Counted from the first letter of the stretch, positions 1 through 7,636 are shown. The stretch is DNA of 7,901 nt from Fidelibacterota bacterium 46_43 (GCA_001509335.1 LGGY01000170.1:1-7901), one strand, 5' to 3'. Program-made: numbers and translations. Notes: a model not told the origin generated them from the letters alone.

Positions 1-620
1 AGATGGAGATGAAGAACATTCATTTTCACAGCTGCCATGGCATCGATATTCTGTAAAATCACATGGAGGGGCTGGAAATGGCGACATACATCAATCATGA
101 GTCCGCGCCAGGGGAAACGAGGTTCATCTTTAATAATCACTGCAGGAAAGAAATATCCTTCATCATCTGACTCCAATAATTGCAGCCATGTTTCAAGTCC
201 ATGCATTAAACCCAACTCTGTTTCCGCTTCAATTATCATCTCCCGGGAACTGACCCGAAGCCGATAGGACTCATCCTCCCCCAGTTTCAATTCACCGGTC
301 CGGTAACACATAAGTTCAAGGCCTGCTTCAGGAGACTGATTGATTCCAGTAATATAATCCTGATCGAAAAAGAGTCCGGTCCGTCCACTCAGTCTCCGTA
401 ATGCACGGGTTGCCGCCTTAAATGTCCGCTCACCAGCCTCCCCTGCAACATTGATGCGGAAAGTATCATCCAGACGGAATATCCCGCTTTCCCAAAGTAT
501 CTCTTTCGGAACCGGCATCAATGTATGTTCTCTTTCCAACGTCTGCATCCCGGCCAGACTGCCAGACCATAAAAGGATGAATAAAAATAATACTACACGT
601 TTGTTTTTAGAGTGTATCAT
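1..620 (-). CDS. Secreted beta-N-acetylhexosaminidase, GH20 family (N-terminal part, cut by window edge)
   Basis: Reading leftward from ATG at 620-618 gives 206 complete codons with no stop before the window edge. Residues 1-24 look like a type I signal peptide: basic start (MIHSKNKR), hydrophobic core (VVLFLFILLW), then SGSLAG with probable cleavage after SLA, so the enzyme is exported. Residues about 35-163 match the GH20b accessory domain that precedes the barrel. The catalytic (beta/alpha)8 domain begins at DEPRFPWRGLMIDVCRHF (165-182), where R172 corresponds to the substrate-binding arginine conserved in GH20. It continues with the AAVKMNVLHLHL segment typical of these enzymes. The catalytic Asp-Glu pair lies beyond the window and cannot be checked. 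Family role: removal of terminal beta-GlcNAc or GalNAc from glycans, chitin oligosaccharides or peptidoglycan fragments. AAGGAG 7 nt before the ATG supports the start. The family call is strong; the substrate is unknown. Confidence 0.93.
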   Translation of the reverse strand, partial: MIHSKNKRVVLFLFILLWSGSLAGMQTLEREHTLMPVPKEILWESGIFRLDDTFRINVAGEAGERTFKAATRALRRLSGRTGLFFDQDYITGINQSPEAGLELMCYRTGELKLGEDESYRLRVSSREMIIEAETELGLMHGLETWLQLLESDDEGYFFPAVIIKDEPRFPWRGLMIDVCRHFQPLHVILQNIDAMAAVKMNVLHLH

Positions 621-627
621 GGAAAAT

Positions 628-633
628 CTCCTT
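628..633 (-). promoter_or_regulatory. Ribosome binding site of the GH20 gene
   Basis: The minus strand reads AAGGAG here, 7 nt before the ATG at 620-618. This is close to the ideal anti-16S sequence and fixes the start that carries the signal peptide. Confidence 0.8.
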
Positions 634-721
634 AAGATGATAAAAAAACACCGGAATAAAATATCATTGTTTCTGCTGACTTACAACCGGGATTCAATTC
701 AAAAGAGATCCTAATATAAAT

Positions 722-1102
722 TCAGGACACAAGATAAGACTTCAGCATCTCGAAGAGGTGATTTTCCATAATAGGTTTTTCAATCACATCCTGAAAAAGG
801 TCTTCAGGGCCTTCCAACTCTGACTTATCGGAAATAAACGCCGTTTGTAAAATCATGATCAGATCCGGGCGAAACATCCTGATTTGTTCTGCCGCCTGGT
901 AGCCGTTCAGACCGGGCATTTTAACATCCATCAGAACCAAATCAATTTCCGGATGGTTCCGGCAAAATTCTACCGCCTGGTCCCCGTCTTCGGCTTCCAG
1001 AACCCTGTATTTTCTATCCTTCAGGATTTCCGCCAGATACATTCTGCTGATGGCTTCATCTTCTGCAATGAGGATTGTTTTGATCGTTTTATTTTTATTC
1101 AT
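722..1102 (-). CDS. Single-domain response regulator (CheY-like receiver)
   Basis: A 126-residue protein consisting only of a receiver domain, with no DNA-binding or enzymatic output domain. Visible receiver residues are the acidic pair E14-D15 after the first strand (ILIAEDE), phospho-acceptor D59 in LMDVKMPGLNG, the switch threonine T87 (LQTA), and K109-P110 (IEKPI). The T-to-K spacing of 22 residues equals that of CheY. The protein should therefore accept phosphate from a histidine kinase and signal by protein contact or as a phosphorelay intermediate. No kinase gene is in the window, so its partner is unknown. It lies 80 bp downstream of fhs and 101 bp upstream of the GH20 gene, with no clear functional link to either. 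Its ATG (1102-1100) is preceded by an A-rich stretch (TTTTAGAAAAAT) and not by a recognisable Shine-Dalgarno sequence. Confidence 0.93.
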   Translation of the reverse strand: MNKNKTIKTILIAEDEAISRMYLAEILKDRKYRVLEAEDGDQAVEFCRNHPEIDLVLMDVKMPGLNGYQAAEQIRMFRPDLIMILQTAFISDKSELEGPEDLFQDVIEKPIMENHLFEMLKSYLVS

Positions 1103-1183
1103 ATTTTTCTAAAACAAAAGTAAAGGTAATTCATCACATCGGCAATGAGAATTAAATGAAAGTGAGCCGTTTAACGCATCCAT

Positions 1184-2854
1184 TCAAAACAAATTTTCAA
1201 TATCCCCTTTATCGTTAACTATAATTTTCTTTGCCGCCGGTTCTTTGGGGAGTCCGGGCATACGCATAATATCACCGGTAATGGGAATCACAAACCCAGC
1301 TCCGGAAGCAATGAGAATTTCTCGGACCGTCACCAGGAAATTTTCCGGGCGTCCCAGAAGTTCTGGATTGTCCGACAAGGATTTCTGGGTCTTTGCTATA
1401 CATACAGGCAATTCGTGATAACCATACTGGTTGATTTTTTTCAAATCCTTTTTGGCAGTGGATGTGTAATCAATGGCTTTTGCACCATAGATCTCAGTCG
1501 CAACGGTTTTGATTTTATCTTCTACCGAATCTTTCCAGTCATAGAGGGAATGCATTTGGCAGCGCTTATCATCTACCAGCCGTTTAACTTCTTTTGCCAG
1601 TTCGAGCCCTCCTTCTCCTCCTTTGGACCAAAAATCCACGATTGACGCATCAAAACCATGCTTCCGGGCGTAGGATTCGACTATTTTCAGTTCTTCATCG
1701 GTATCGGTTGCAAAACGGTTAATGGCTACAACCGATTCCATTCCGAATTTTTTGATATTTTCAAGATGTTTGCCCAGATTTGGCAGTCCTTTTTTCAAAG
1801 CTTCCACATTGGGTGTGTTCAGATCTGAAAGTTTGGCACCGCCATGATGTTTCAGGGCACGCACGGTTGCCACCAGAACGACAGCGGATGTACACATAGG
1901 TCCGTTGGGACACACAATATCGAAAAATTTTTCAGCACCCAGGTCAAAACCAAAGCCGGCTTCCGTAACGACATAATCCGCCATACGAAGAGCTGCTTTG
2001 GTTGCAATAATGCTATTGGCACCCTGAGCGATATTGGCAAAAGGGCCGCCATGGACAAGCGCCGGTGTATTTTCTGTCGTCTGGACAAGATTCGGTTTCA
2101 GGGCATCTTTCAATAAAGCCGTGATGGCACCTTCATATCCCAGCTCTTTTTCCAGCACCGGTTTCCCGTCGTAGGTAAAACCAATGGTAATATTTCCGAT
2201 CCGCTCCTTTAGTTCCGCCAGGTTTTTGGAAAGACAGAGAATTGCCATGATTTCGGAAGCAGGTGTAATATCGAAGCCATCCTCCCGGGGAATTCCCTGT
2301 GTCCGTCCCCCCAGTCCGATAACGACATGTCGCAAGGCCCGGTCATTTACATCCAGGACCCGTTTCCAGGTGACCCGTCGGGGATCAATCTGCAGGTCAT
2401 TGCCTGCATGTATATGATTATCAATCAGGGCTGCAAGGGTGTTATTGGCTGCTGTGATGGCATGAAAATCCCCTGTAAAGTGGAGATTGATTTCTTCCAT
2501 GGGAAGCACCTGGGAATACCCTCCGCCGGCAGCACCGCCCTTAATACCAAAAACCGGTCCCAGACTGGGTTCCCGGATGGCCACCATAGCCTTTTCGCCA
2601 ATTTTGTTCAATGCCTGGGAGAGTCCGATGGACACCGTTGTTTTTCCTTCACCCGCCGGTGTAGGCGTGATGGCAGACACCAGAATCAGTTTTCCTTCGG
2701 GCCGGTTCTGAAGTTTATCCAGGGCTTCATATGAAATCTTGGCCTTGAATTTACCATATAGTTCCAGATCCTCCTCTTTAAGTCCCAACGAGCGACCAAT
2801 ATCTGTGATGGGTTTTAATTCTACTTTTTTTGCAATGTCAATATCGGACAACAT
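1184..2854 (-). CDS. fhs: Formate-tetrahydrofolate ligase (10-formyl-THF synthetase)
   Basis: A complete 556-residue cytoplasmic enzyme, the normal length for the family. It catalyses formate + ATP + tetrahydrofolate to 10-formyl-THF + ADP + phosphate, feeding purine synthesis, initiator-tRNA formylation or, in acetogens, the methyl branch of the Wood-Ljungdahl pathway. The P-loop TPAGEGKT lies at residues 65-72, the same position as in the Moorella enzyme as I recall it. Other family blocks are REPSLGP (94-100), GGAAGGGY (106-113), HFTGDFHAI, NTPALVHGGPFANIAQG, VTEAGFGFDLGAEKF and the C-terminal ITGDIMRMPGLPKEPAA. No motif is missing. The start is fixed by GGGAGGG just upstream of the ATG. 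The gene begins 78 bp after the FAH gene, so it may belong to the same transcript or have its own promoter; none is obvious. Presence of fhs alone does not show acetogenesis, since many heterotrophs carry it. Confidence 0.98.
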   Translation of the reverse strand: MLSDIDIAKKVELKPITDIGRSLGLKEEDLELYGKFKAKISYEALDKLQNRPEGKLILVSAITPTPAGEGKTTVSIGLSQALNKIGEKAMVAIREPSLGPVFGIKGGAAGGGYSQVLPMEEINLHFTGDFHAITAANNTLAALIDNHIHAGNDLQIDPRRVTWKRVLDVNDRALRHVVIGLGGRTQGIPREDGFDITPASEIMAILCLSKNLAELKERIGNITIGFTYDGKPVLEKELGYEGAITALLKDALKPNLVQTTENTPALVHGGPFANIAQGANSIIATKAALRMADYVVTEAGFGFDLGAEKFFDIVCPNGPMCTSAVVLVATVRALKHHGGAKLSDLNTPNVEALKKGLPNLGKHLENIKKFGMESVVAINRFATDTDEELKIVESYARKHGFDASIVDFWSKGGEGGLELAKEVKRLVDDKRCQMHSLYDWKDSVEDKIKTVATEIYGAKAIDYTSTAKKDLKKINQYGYHELPVCIAKTQKSLSDNPELLGRPENFLVTVREILIASGAGFVIPITGDIMRMPGLPKEPAAKKIIVNDKGDIENLF

Positions 2855-2859
2855 AGAGC

Positions 2860-2864
2860 CCTCC
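2860..2864 (-). promoter_or_regulatory. Ribosome binding site of fhs
   Basis: The minus strand reads GGAGG, inside GGGAGGG, 5 nt before the ATG at 2854-2852. It is one of the strongest Shine-Dalgarno sequences in the window, consistent with high translation of fhs. Confidence 0.8.
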
Positions 2865-2932
2865 CGGATATATTTTTCATTTACTATTTAAGATAAGATG
2901 TTTTGATTCGTAGGGGGTTACGTTTGCAATCC

Positions 2933-3592
2933 TTACAGGATCAGGAATTCTTCAGAGATCTCGTCTTCCAGTTCAATCAGGAGCCGGTCTCCAGAGGAAA
3001 CCGCACCCACACCGGCGGGTGTCCCTGTGAATATAATATCCCCCGGCAAAAGGGTCATAATAGTGCTGATATAGGCTAAAATTTCCGGAATTTTATAGAT
3101 CATGTTGGCGGTATTGCCGTTTTGCCGCAAAATCCCGTTCTGAAAAAGCCGGAAATGCAGATTATCCTGGCGTGGAAAATGCAGGACAGAGACGAAATGT
3201 GATATCAGGGCAGACTGGTCAAAACACTTGGCTTCGGTCCAATCCCGACCATCTTTCCGGGCTTCATTCAGGACGTCTCTGGCAGTAAGATCCACACCCA
3301 CCCCGATTCCGGCAATAAGGCCGGAAGCTTCTGTTTCATCAATATTTCGGCCTTCGACTCCAATCAACAGGGTTACTTCCACCTCAAACTCCACTAAATT
3401 GGAATAAAAGGGGAGTTCTACGGGTCCGGGGCTATGAACAATCGCCTGGGAGGGCTTCATAAAAATGACGGGATGGAGATGGACATCCTGGTAATTCGCT
3501 TCGATAAAACGATCCCAGTAATTATGCCCTACCCCTAAAATCTTGGGGACATGAAAGGCTTTTTCCACGGGCTGAAGAATGGCATGTGTCAC
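2933..3592 (-). CDS. Fumarylacetoacetate hydrolase (FAH) family protein, YcgM/FAHD1-like
   Basis: A complete 219-residue protein of the short FAH type, similar in length to E. coli YcgM. Family features in order: KILGVGHNY (17-25), FMKPSQAI (44-51), the metal ligands E70 and E72 in EFEVEV, the third ligand D101 in GVGVDLTARD, WTEAKCFD (118-125) with the conserved lysine K122, and the closing FTGTPAGVG block before GD. The metal site therefore looks functional. Relatives cleave C-C bonds of acylpyruvates, decarboxylate oxaloacetate, or tautomerise oxaloacetate, using Mg or Mn in the cytoplasm; the precise substrate cannot be read from sequence. Translation starts at GTG (3592-3590): the next in-frame Met is residue 45, inside the conserved core, and a GGAG lies 8 nt before the GTG. 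The gap from the PurL-like gene is 19 bp, indicating co-transcription with it. Confidence 0.93.
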   Translation of the reverse strand: MTHAILQPVEKAFHVPKILGVGHNYWDRFIEANYQDVHLHPVIFMKPSQAIVHSPGPVELPFYSNLVEFEVEVTLLIGVEGRNIDETEASGLIAGIGVGVDLTARDVLNEARKDGRDWTEAKCFDQSALISHFVSVLHFPRQDNLHFRLFQNGILRQNGNTANMIYKIPEILAYISTIMTLLPGDIIFTGTPAGVGAVSSGDRLLIELEDEISEEFLIL

Positions 3593-3600
3593 GATAGAAT

Positions 3601-3604
3601 CTCC
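3601..3604 (-). promoter_or_regulatory. Ribosome binding site deciding the GTG start of the FAH gene
   Basis: The minus strand reads GGAG, 8 nt before the GTG at 3592-3590. It lies in the short gap after the stop codon of the PurL-like gene. No ATG nearby would preserve the conserved N-terminus, so this site supports the GTG start. Confidence 0.7.
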
Positions 3605-3611
3605 GGCAGGA

Positions 3612-5612
3612 TCAGGATTGGTTTATCAGTTTTTGTAATTCCTTCAGATCCAATTCAAACAGGTCATTGAAAGCAATTTTACCATGGTCGCGGACTCTTC
3701 CGACGGTTGTGCATGCAACTCCAAAATCATTGGCAATCCGTTCCATGTCCATGAGTTTGTGTTCTTCCAGTGTAATAAGAACCGTTGACGTACTTTCTCC
3801 GAAAAGCAGGGCGTCATCACGCATTTTTCGCATGGTATAGATATCACAACCCATAATTTTCACAGGGTTCAGGAGAGCACTTTTCACCAGGGCAACAGAT
3901 AATCCTCCAATTTCCATATCCAGTGCAGATTTCAGAATCTTTTCCCGGGCTGCCTGCATCAGGGCCATATTCAAATGGTATGTAAAATCCCCGTCTGCCG
4001 GTACAAGCCGTCCATCTTCTATTCCATGGACAAAACGGACATACTCTGAAGATTCCAGTTCTCCACGAAAACTTCCCAGGATACAGATAAAATCTCCGTC
4101 ATTTTGAAAACCAGGCTTTATACACTGAGATCCTGATTCCAATACACCGGCTGCCGCCACAACCGGAGAATCTTTTACAAAGAGATTGTACCATTCGATG
4201 TGTTCACCCAGGACAGGTATTTTTAATGCTTTTGCAGCACCGGCCACTCCCCTGACAGCATCCAGAAATCGGAAATATTCATTGCTTTTTTCCGGATTCC
4301 CTTCCATAAAAGATACGGAAACTCCCAGTACTTCTGCTCCTTGGGAGGCTATCTGACGACTTGCCCGGACCACGGCGTTGTAGGCTGCTACATGTGCATC
4401 CCGCTCATGGTGATAATCCTGAATCGTCATGCTCAGAGTTAGCATTTTACGACTTCCTTTCAGTCTCAAAAAGGGCTGCTCACTGGTGGAACAGACTGTA
4501 TTTCCCCTGATTGTCGAATCCACATTTGCGGGAGAGGAGTGACAAAAATGAATCCGTGGAGACGTGAGCAGTGTTTTAAGTACAACGCCGTAATCTTCCG
4601 GTTCAGGAATATGCTCATCCTTACGGGTCCGCCTGTTTTTGACTTCCAGTACCCGTTCAGATTCATTATGGTAGACCGGTTCACCACTGTAATGCAGAAG
4701 ATGGTCAAAGGGAATCACCGCCACATCAACCCGGTTGTCCACTACTATGAGTTTCCCATCATCGGTAGAACGTCCCAGGAAAATGCTTTCCGCATCATAG
4801 TCAGATAAAATCTCCCGGACCTCCCGTTCAAAGGTGCGACGGAAACAGATAATAAAACCACCCGGATTTCTGCCCAGGAGCATTTCTTCCGGTTCTTCAT
4901 CCCAGAATTCAGTATCCAATTGGATTCCCAGGCGTCCTTCCCCCATCATATTCACCAGTGTACAGAGTAATCCGGCCCGTTGGACAGGGTTCGCAGCCAA
5001 TAGCCAGGGATGAAGTGAAAGTGCCACCATCATTTCGTTCAGGCGGATAGCACGAATTCTTTCTTCCTCGTCGCTGGCAGAACGGCGGGTGTGGATCCAC
5101 CAGATTTCCGCTCCAGAAGTCTGTAGGATTGTTGATGGAAATTTTTTATTTCTGAGCAGAGCGAGAGCCGCTACGTTCAGGGTTAAATTTTTTCGGGAAA
5201 TGCCTGATTTCCACACTTTCAGAATAGGTATACCTGCGGCATATGCCGAAAGAGCCAAAGGTTGCAATGCTCCTTCTGCATGTTTATCATCTCCTCCATG
5301 AGTAAACACCGCAGTCGCGATACTCCGGGCCCCTAACCCGGCAAAAGAACGTTCTGATTCGTACATATCCGGCGTTACCTGGAATAACATCTGATAATTA
5401 TCCCCCAATTCCAGCATCTTGGGATGTTCTTTTACGGCCCGTGAGCTGTCTGACGGCAGTTCGGACAAAAGGGGACGTGAGTATTTCCCGCTGCATTCCT
5501 CATGCCAAAGGCGGGTATATATGCTTATTTCAAGGGGACGGGGTTCACGGTTTAAAAGGGATTGAACTCTTTCGAGTTCTTCCCTGGTGTAGGGTTGTTT
5601 TTTTGAAGTCAC
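3612..5612 (-). CDS. Degenerate PurL (FGAM synthase)-like protein, probable pseudoenzyme
   Basis: A complete 666-residue protein that can be aligned by eye end to end with small-form PurL (phosphoribosylformylglycinamidine synthase), usually about 720-750 residues. The N-terminal PurL domain is clear (YTREELERVQSLLNREP, 8-24), but the active-site WSEHCS is WHEECS (36-41), losing the catalytic His. The ESHNHPSA and GAATGVGG block is replaced by VTPDMYESERSFAGLGARSI (79-98). The usual QDMGAAG is AANPVQRAG near 206-214. TTDGNP of the second half is MTIQDYHH (395-402), and SAHDVSDGG is SALDMEIGG (562-570). By contrast structural stretches stay close to the family: GRSTDDGKLIV (280-290), GNPEKS (438-443), AVRGVAGA (452-459), SSEYVRFVHG (521-530) and DALLFGES (600-607). 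FGAM synthase activity is very unlikely. A regulatory, scaffolding or new binding role is inference. The start is GTG, overlapping the uvrC stop by 4 bp, and the FAH gene follows after 19 bp. Confidence 0.88.
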   Translation of the reverse strand: MTSKKQPYTREELERVQSLLNREPRPLEISIYTRLWHEECSGKYSRPLLSELPSDSSRAVKEHPKMLELGDNYQMLFQVTPDMYESERSFAGLGARSIATAVFTHGGDDKHAEGALQPLALSAYAAGIPILKVWKSGISRKNLTLNVAALALLRNKKFPSTILQTSGAEIWWIHTRRSASDEEERIRAIRLNEMMVALSLHPWLLAANPVQRAGLLCTLVNMMGEGRLGIQLDTEFWDEEPEEMLLGRNPGGFIICFRRTFEREVREILSDYDAESIFLGRSTDDGKLIVVDNRVDVAVIPFDHLLHYSGEPVYHNESERVLEVKNRRTRKDEHIPEPEDYGVVLKTLLTSPRIHFCHSSPANVDSTIRGNTVCSTSEQPFLRLKGSRKMLTLSMTIQDYHHERDAHVAAYNAVVRASRQIASQGAEVLGVSVSFMEGNPEKSNEYFRFLDAVRGVAGAAKALKIPVLGEHIEWYNLFVKDSPVVAAAGVLESGSQCIKPGFQNDGDFICILGSFRGELESSEYVRFVHGIEDGRLVPADGDFTYHLNMALMQAAREKILKSALDMEIGGLSVALVKSALLNPVKIMGCDIYTMRKMRDDALLFGESTSTVLITLEEHKLMDMERIANDFGVACTTVGRVRDHGKIAFNDLFELDLKELQKLINQS

Positions 5613-7459
5613 ACTTTACCTCTTTTCTCTGCATCCATGGGAGAATACCGGCGTATATATGCTATCATCTCCGACACCAAAGTTACGGATAAGCCTGTTT
5701 TTTTCGCAATTTCCTTTTCATTATCCTTCATCATTTCATAGACTGACGGATACACACTAAAAATTTTTGCCTTCCGTTTCGGCCCGATGCCCGGGATGTC
5801 CTCCAGAATACTTTTAACCATCGCATCATCCCGGCGTTTCCGGTGAAACGTGATGGCAAATCGATGGGCTTCATCCCGAATGCGCCGTAACAGGTAGAGT
5901 GCCGGGGATGTTTTGGGAATATTTTGGGGATTGGCATAACCGGGAATAAAAACATCTTCAAGCCGTTTGGCAAGTCCAATAACCGGCAGGTGATGCAATC
6001 CCAGTTCATCAAGAACCTGCTTTGCTACATTGAGTTGACCCTTGCCGCCGTCTATCAGGACCAGGTCCGGCAGTTTCCCCTTTTCTTCCAGTTTTCGGGA
6101 GTAATGACGGCGAATCACCTGGGACATGGCGGCAAAGTCATCGGGATGATCCAGGTCGCGGATTATAAATTTCCGGTAATCGGATTTACGGGGCCGGCCG
6201 TTTTCAAAAACCACACAGGATGCCACGATATGCGTTCCCTGTATATTTGAGATATCAAACCCTTCTATCAGCATAGGAGGTGCCACCAAATTCAGGGCTT
6301 CCTGAAGGGCCTGTACCATTTTCCCCGGTTGCAAATCCCGTTTTATCCGGTGCAACATGAGATCTTTCAGCATCATATCGGCATTTTTTCGGGCTAATGT
6401 TAGTAACCTGGCCTTTTCTCCACGTTCAGGTGTGATCACATAAATCCGTTTGCCCGCCTGAGCCGTGAGAAAATCCTCAAAAAGTTCTTTTTCATCCTCC
6501 AACTCACAGAATACTTCCCGGGGAATGAAAGGGGTTTCAGAATAATATGAGCGGAGAAATTCTTTTAAAAGTTCATTTCGCGTTCGGTTTCCCGTTTGCT
6601 GAAGAGTAAAGGTTTCCCGGGCAATAATCCGTCCTTCCCTGACCCGAAAAAGAACCACCATAGCTGTCTCTTCAGAAACCGCCATCCCAATTACATCTCG
6701 GTCCTCGAAATCTGTGTGGACAACATTTTGACGGGGAAGAGATTTTCGGATCACCCGGATTTGATCCCGATAACGTGCAGCCCTTTCAAAAGCCTGTCTT
6801 TTTGCTGCTTCCTGCATCCGTTCAGCCAGCACATTCAAAGTTTCTTCCGTATGTCCTTCAATAAAACGAATCACCTGTTCTACCATTGTATTGTAATCAT
6901 TTTCCGAAATAAGTCCCTGACAAGGACCTTCACAATTATGCAGATGATATTCCAGACACAAGGGAATTTTCTTTGCCTTAATGGTTGCCTCATCCAGTTT
7001 ATACCTGCAGGTCCGTAAGGGAAAAGTTCGGTGAAGGATACGGAGCAATTTCCTTACATGGTGGACATCCGTATAAGGACCGTAATAGCGGGATCCGTCT
7101 TTTTCCACCGTCCGGGTAATAAAAATCCGCGGGAAGGGTTCGCTTGTAATACGGATAAAGGGAAAGGATTTATCATCTTTCAGGCGGACATTATACCGGG
7201 GAGTATACTCCTTGATGAGATTATTTTCCATAAGGAGTGCTTCTGTTTCACTGTCGGTAATAATCCACTCCACATCCCTGATGTGTGATATCATGACACT
7301 TGTCTTGGGATCCGATGGTTCCCCCCTGAAATAAGAAAGAACACGATTTTTTAATAAGCGGGCCTTCCCGACATATATAATCTCGTTTTTTTCATCTCTA
7401 AAAAGATAAACACCTGGTTTCCGGGGAACTTGTTCCAATTTTTTTTCTAAGGTGTCCAT
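5609..7459 (-). CDS. uvrC: Excinuclease ABC subunit C (nucleotide-excision-repair endonuclease)
   Basis: A 616-residue UvrC of normal length. It joins the UvrB-DNA complex and makes both incisions around a lesion. Domains in order: GIY-YIG nuclease at 14-95 (GVY at 16-18, YVG at 29-31, R39, metal ligand E78 in MENNLIKEY), which makes the 3' cut; four cysteines C151, C168, C176 and C180, with the x7/x3 spacing of the iron-sulphur site reported in UvrC; the UVR motif around 211-240 that contacts UvrB; the RNase H-like nuclease at about 395-545, with D402 (GFDISN), D470 (LIDGGKGQ) and H539 as likely catalytic residues for the 5' cut; and a C-terminal helix-hairpin-helix region (DIPGIGPKRKAKIF, 554-567, onward). 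The ATG at 7459-7457 matches the family N-terminus. The reading frame stays open upstream to about 7876, but only through repeat DNA giving SIYSIYSIYS-like sequence, which is not part of the protein. AAAAGG directly abuts the ATG, so the ribosome binding site is poor. Confidence 0.97.
   Translation of the reverse strand: MDTLEKKLEQVPRKPGVYLFRDEKNEIIYVGKARLLKNRVLSYFRGEPSDPKTSVMISHIRDVEWIITDSETEALLMENNLIKEYTPRYNVRLKDDKSFPFIRITSEPFPRIFITRTVEKDGSRYYGPYTDVHHVRKLLRILHRTFPLRTCRYKLDEATIKAKKIPLCLEYHLHNCEGPCQGLISENDYNTMVEQVIRFIEGHTEETLNVLAERMQEAAKRQAFERAARYRDQIRVIRKSLPRQNVVHTDFEDRDVIGMAVSEETAMVVLFRVREGRIIARETFTLQQTGNRTRNELLKEFLRSYYSETPFIPREVFCELEDEKELFEDFLTAQAGKRIYVITPERGEKARLLTLARKNADMMLKDLMLHRIKRDLQPGKMVQALQEALNLVAPPMLIEGFDISNIQGTHIVASCVVFENGRPRKSDYRKFIIRDLDHPDDFAAMSQVIRRHYSRKLEEKGKLPDLVLIDGGKGQLNVAKQVLDELGLHHLPVIGLAKRLEDVFIPGYANPQNIPKTSPALYLLRRIRDEAHRFAITFHRKRRDDAMVKSILEDIPGIGPKRKAKIFSVYPSVYEMMKDNEKEIAKKTGLSVTLVSEMIAYIRRYSPMDAEKRGKV
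5619..5623 (-). promoter_or_regulatory. Ribosome binding site of the PurL-like gene, inside the end of uvrC
   Basis: The minus strand reads AGAGG, 6 nt before the GTG at 5612-5610, within the last codons of uvrC. The GTG shares four bases (GTGA) with the uvrC stop codon, the classic arrangement for translational coupling. The next in-frame Met is residue 66, which would delete the conserved N-terminal domain, so the GTG is the likely true start. Confidence 0.72.
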
Positions 7460-7595
7460 CCTTTTAAGATAGCATAAAGGTATATAGATTGAAAGAGCTT
7501 TTACGTTTAGACATTGGCAGGGGTGAACCCTTGCTGATTTATTGGAAAAGAGCAGATATATTTTTGATTTGTGAGATTGCCTGCTCTTTGAAAAG

Positions 7596-7621
7596 CAGTC
7601 GACAGTCATCAGTCGACAGTC
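7596..7621. repeat. Two direct copies of CAGTCGACAGTC
   Basis: The 12-mer CAGTCGACAGTC occurs at 7596-7607 and 7610-7621, separated by AT. A degenerate continuation, GGCAGT, follows at 7622-7627, and a related GGCAGTCA closes the window at 7894-7901. Each copy contains the palindrome GTCGAC. No terminal inverted repeats or open frame suggest a mobile element. Confidence 0.85.
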
Positions 7622-7636
7622 GGCAGTTGGTGATTT

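Noticed and set aside
37..714. Plus-strand open frames across the left end of the window
   Set aside because: They lie antisense to the GH20 gene and its leader, lack family similarity and have poor ribosome binding sites; the minus-strand frame has a signal peptide and GH20 motifs.
621..721. Possible terminator for the receiver-domain gene, from two CCGG words and a run of seven T on the minus strand
   Set aside because: The only pairing is a four-base self-palindromic word across a loop of about 30 bases, too weak to support a terminator.
2327..2734. A 135-codon plus-strand open frame
   Set aside because: It is a shadow of the highly conserved N-terminal half of fhs on the opposite strand.
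2855..2932. Possible folate riboswitch or promoter ahead of fhs
   Set aside because: The gap is only 78 bp. It shows a 4-bp CGTA/TACG stem but no recognisable riboswitch core and no promoter hexamers with proper spacing.
3612..5612. Treating the PurL-like gene as a frameshifted or decaying pseudogene
   Set aside because: There is no internal stop or frame change over 666 codons, structural motifs persist to the C-terminus, and the start and stop are tightly fitted to neighbouring genes.
6596..7018. A 140-codon plus-strand open frame
   Set aside because: It is antisense to the uvrC coding region, which has clear domains; the peptide looks like no known family.
7460..7520. uvrC promoter candidates such as TATGCT and TATATA on the minus strand
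   Set aside because: AT-rich hexamers occur by chance here and no -35-like partner sits at 16-18 bp.
7581..7598. CTGCT/AGCAG hairpin
   Set aside because: A five-pair stem with an eight-base loop and no T-run on either side; probably chance.
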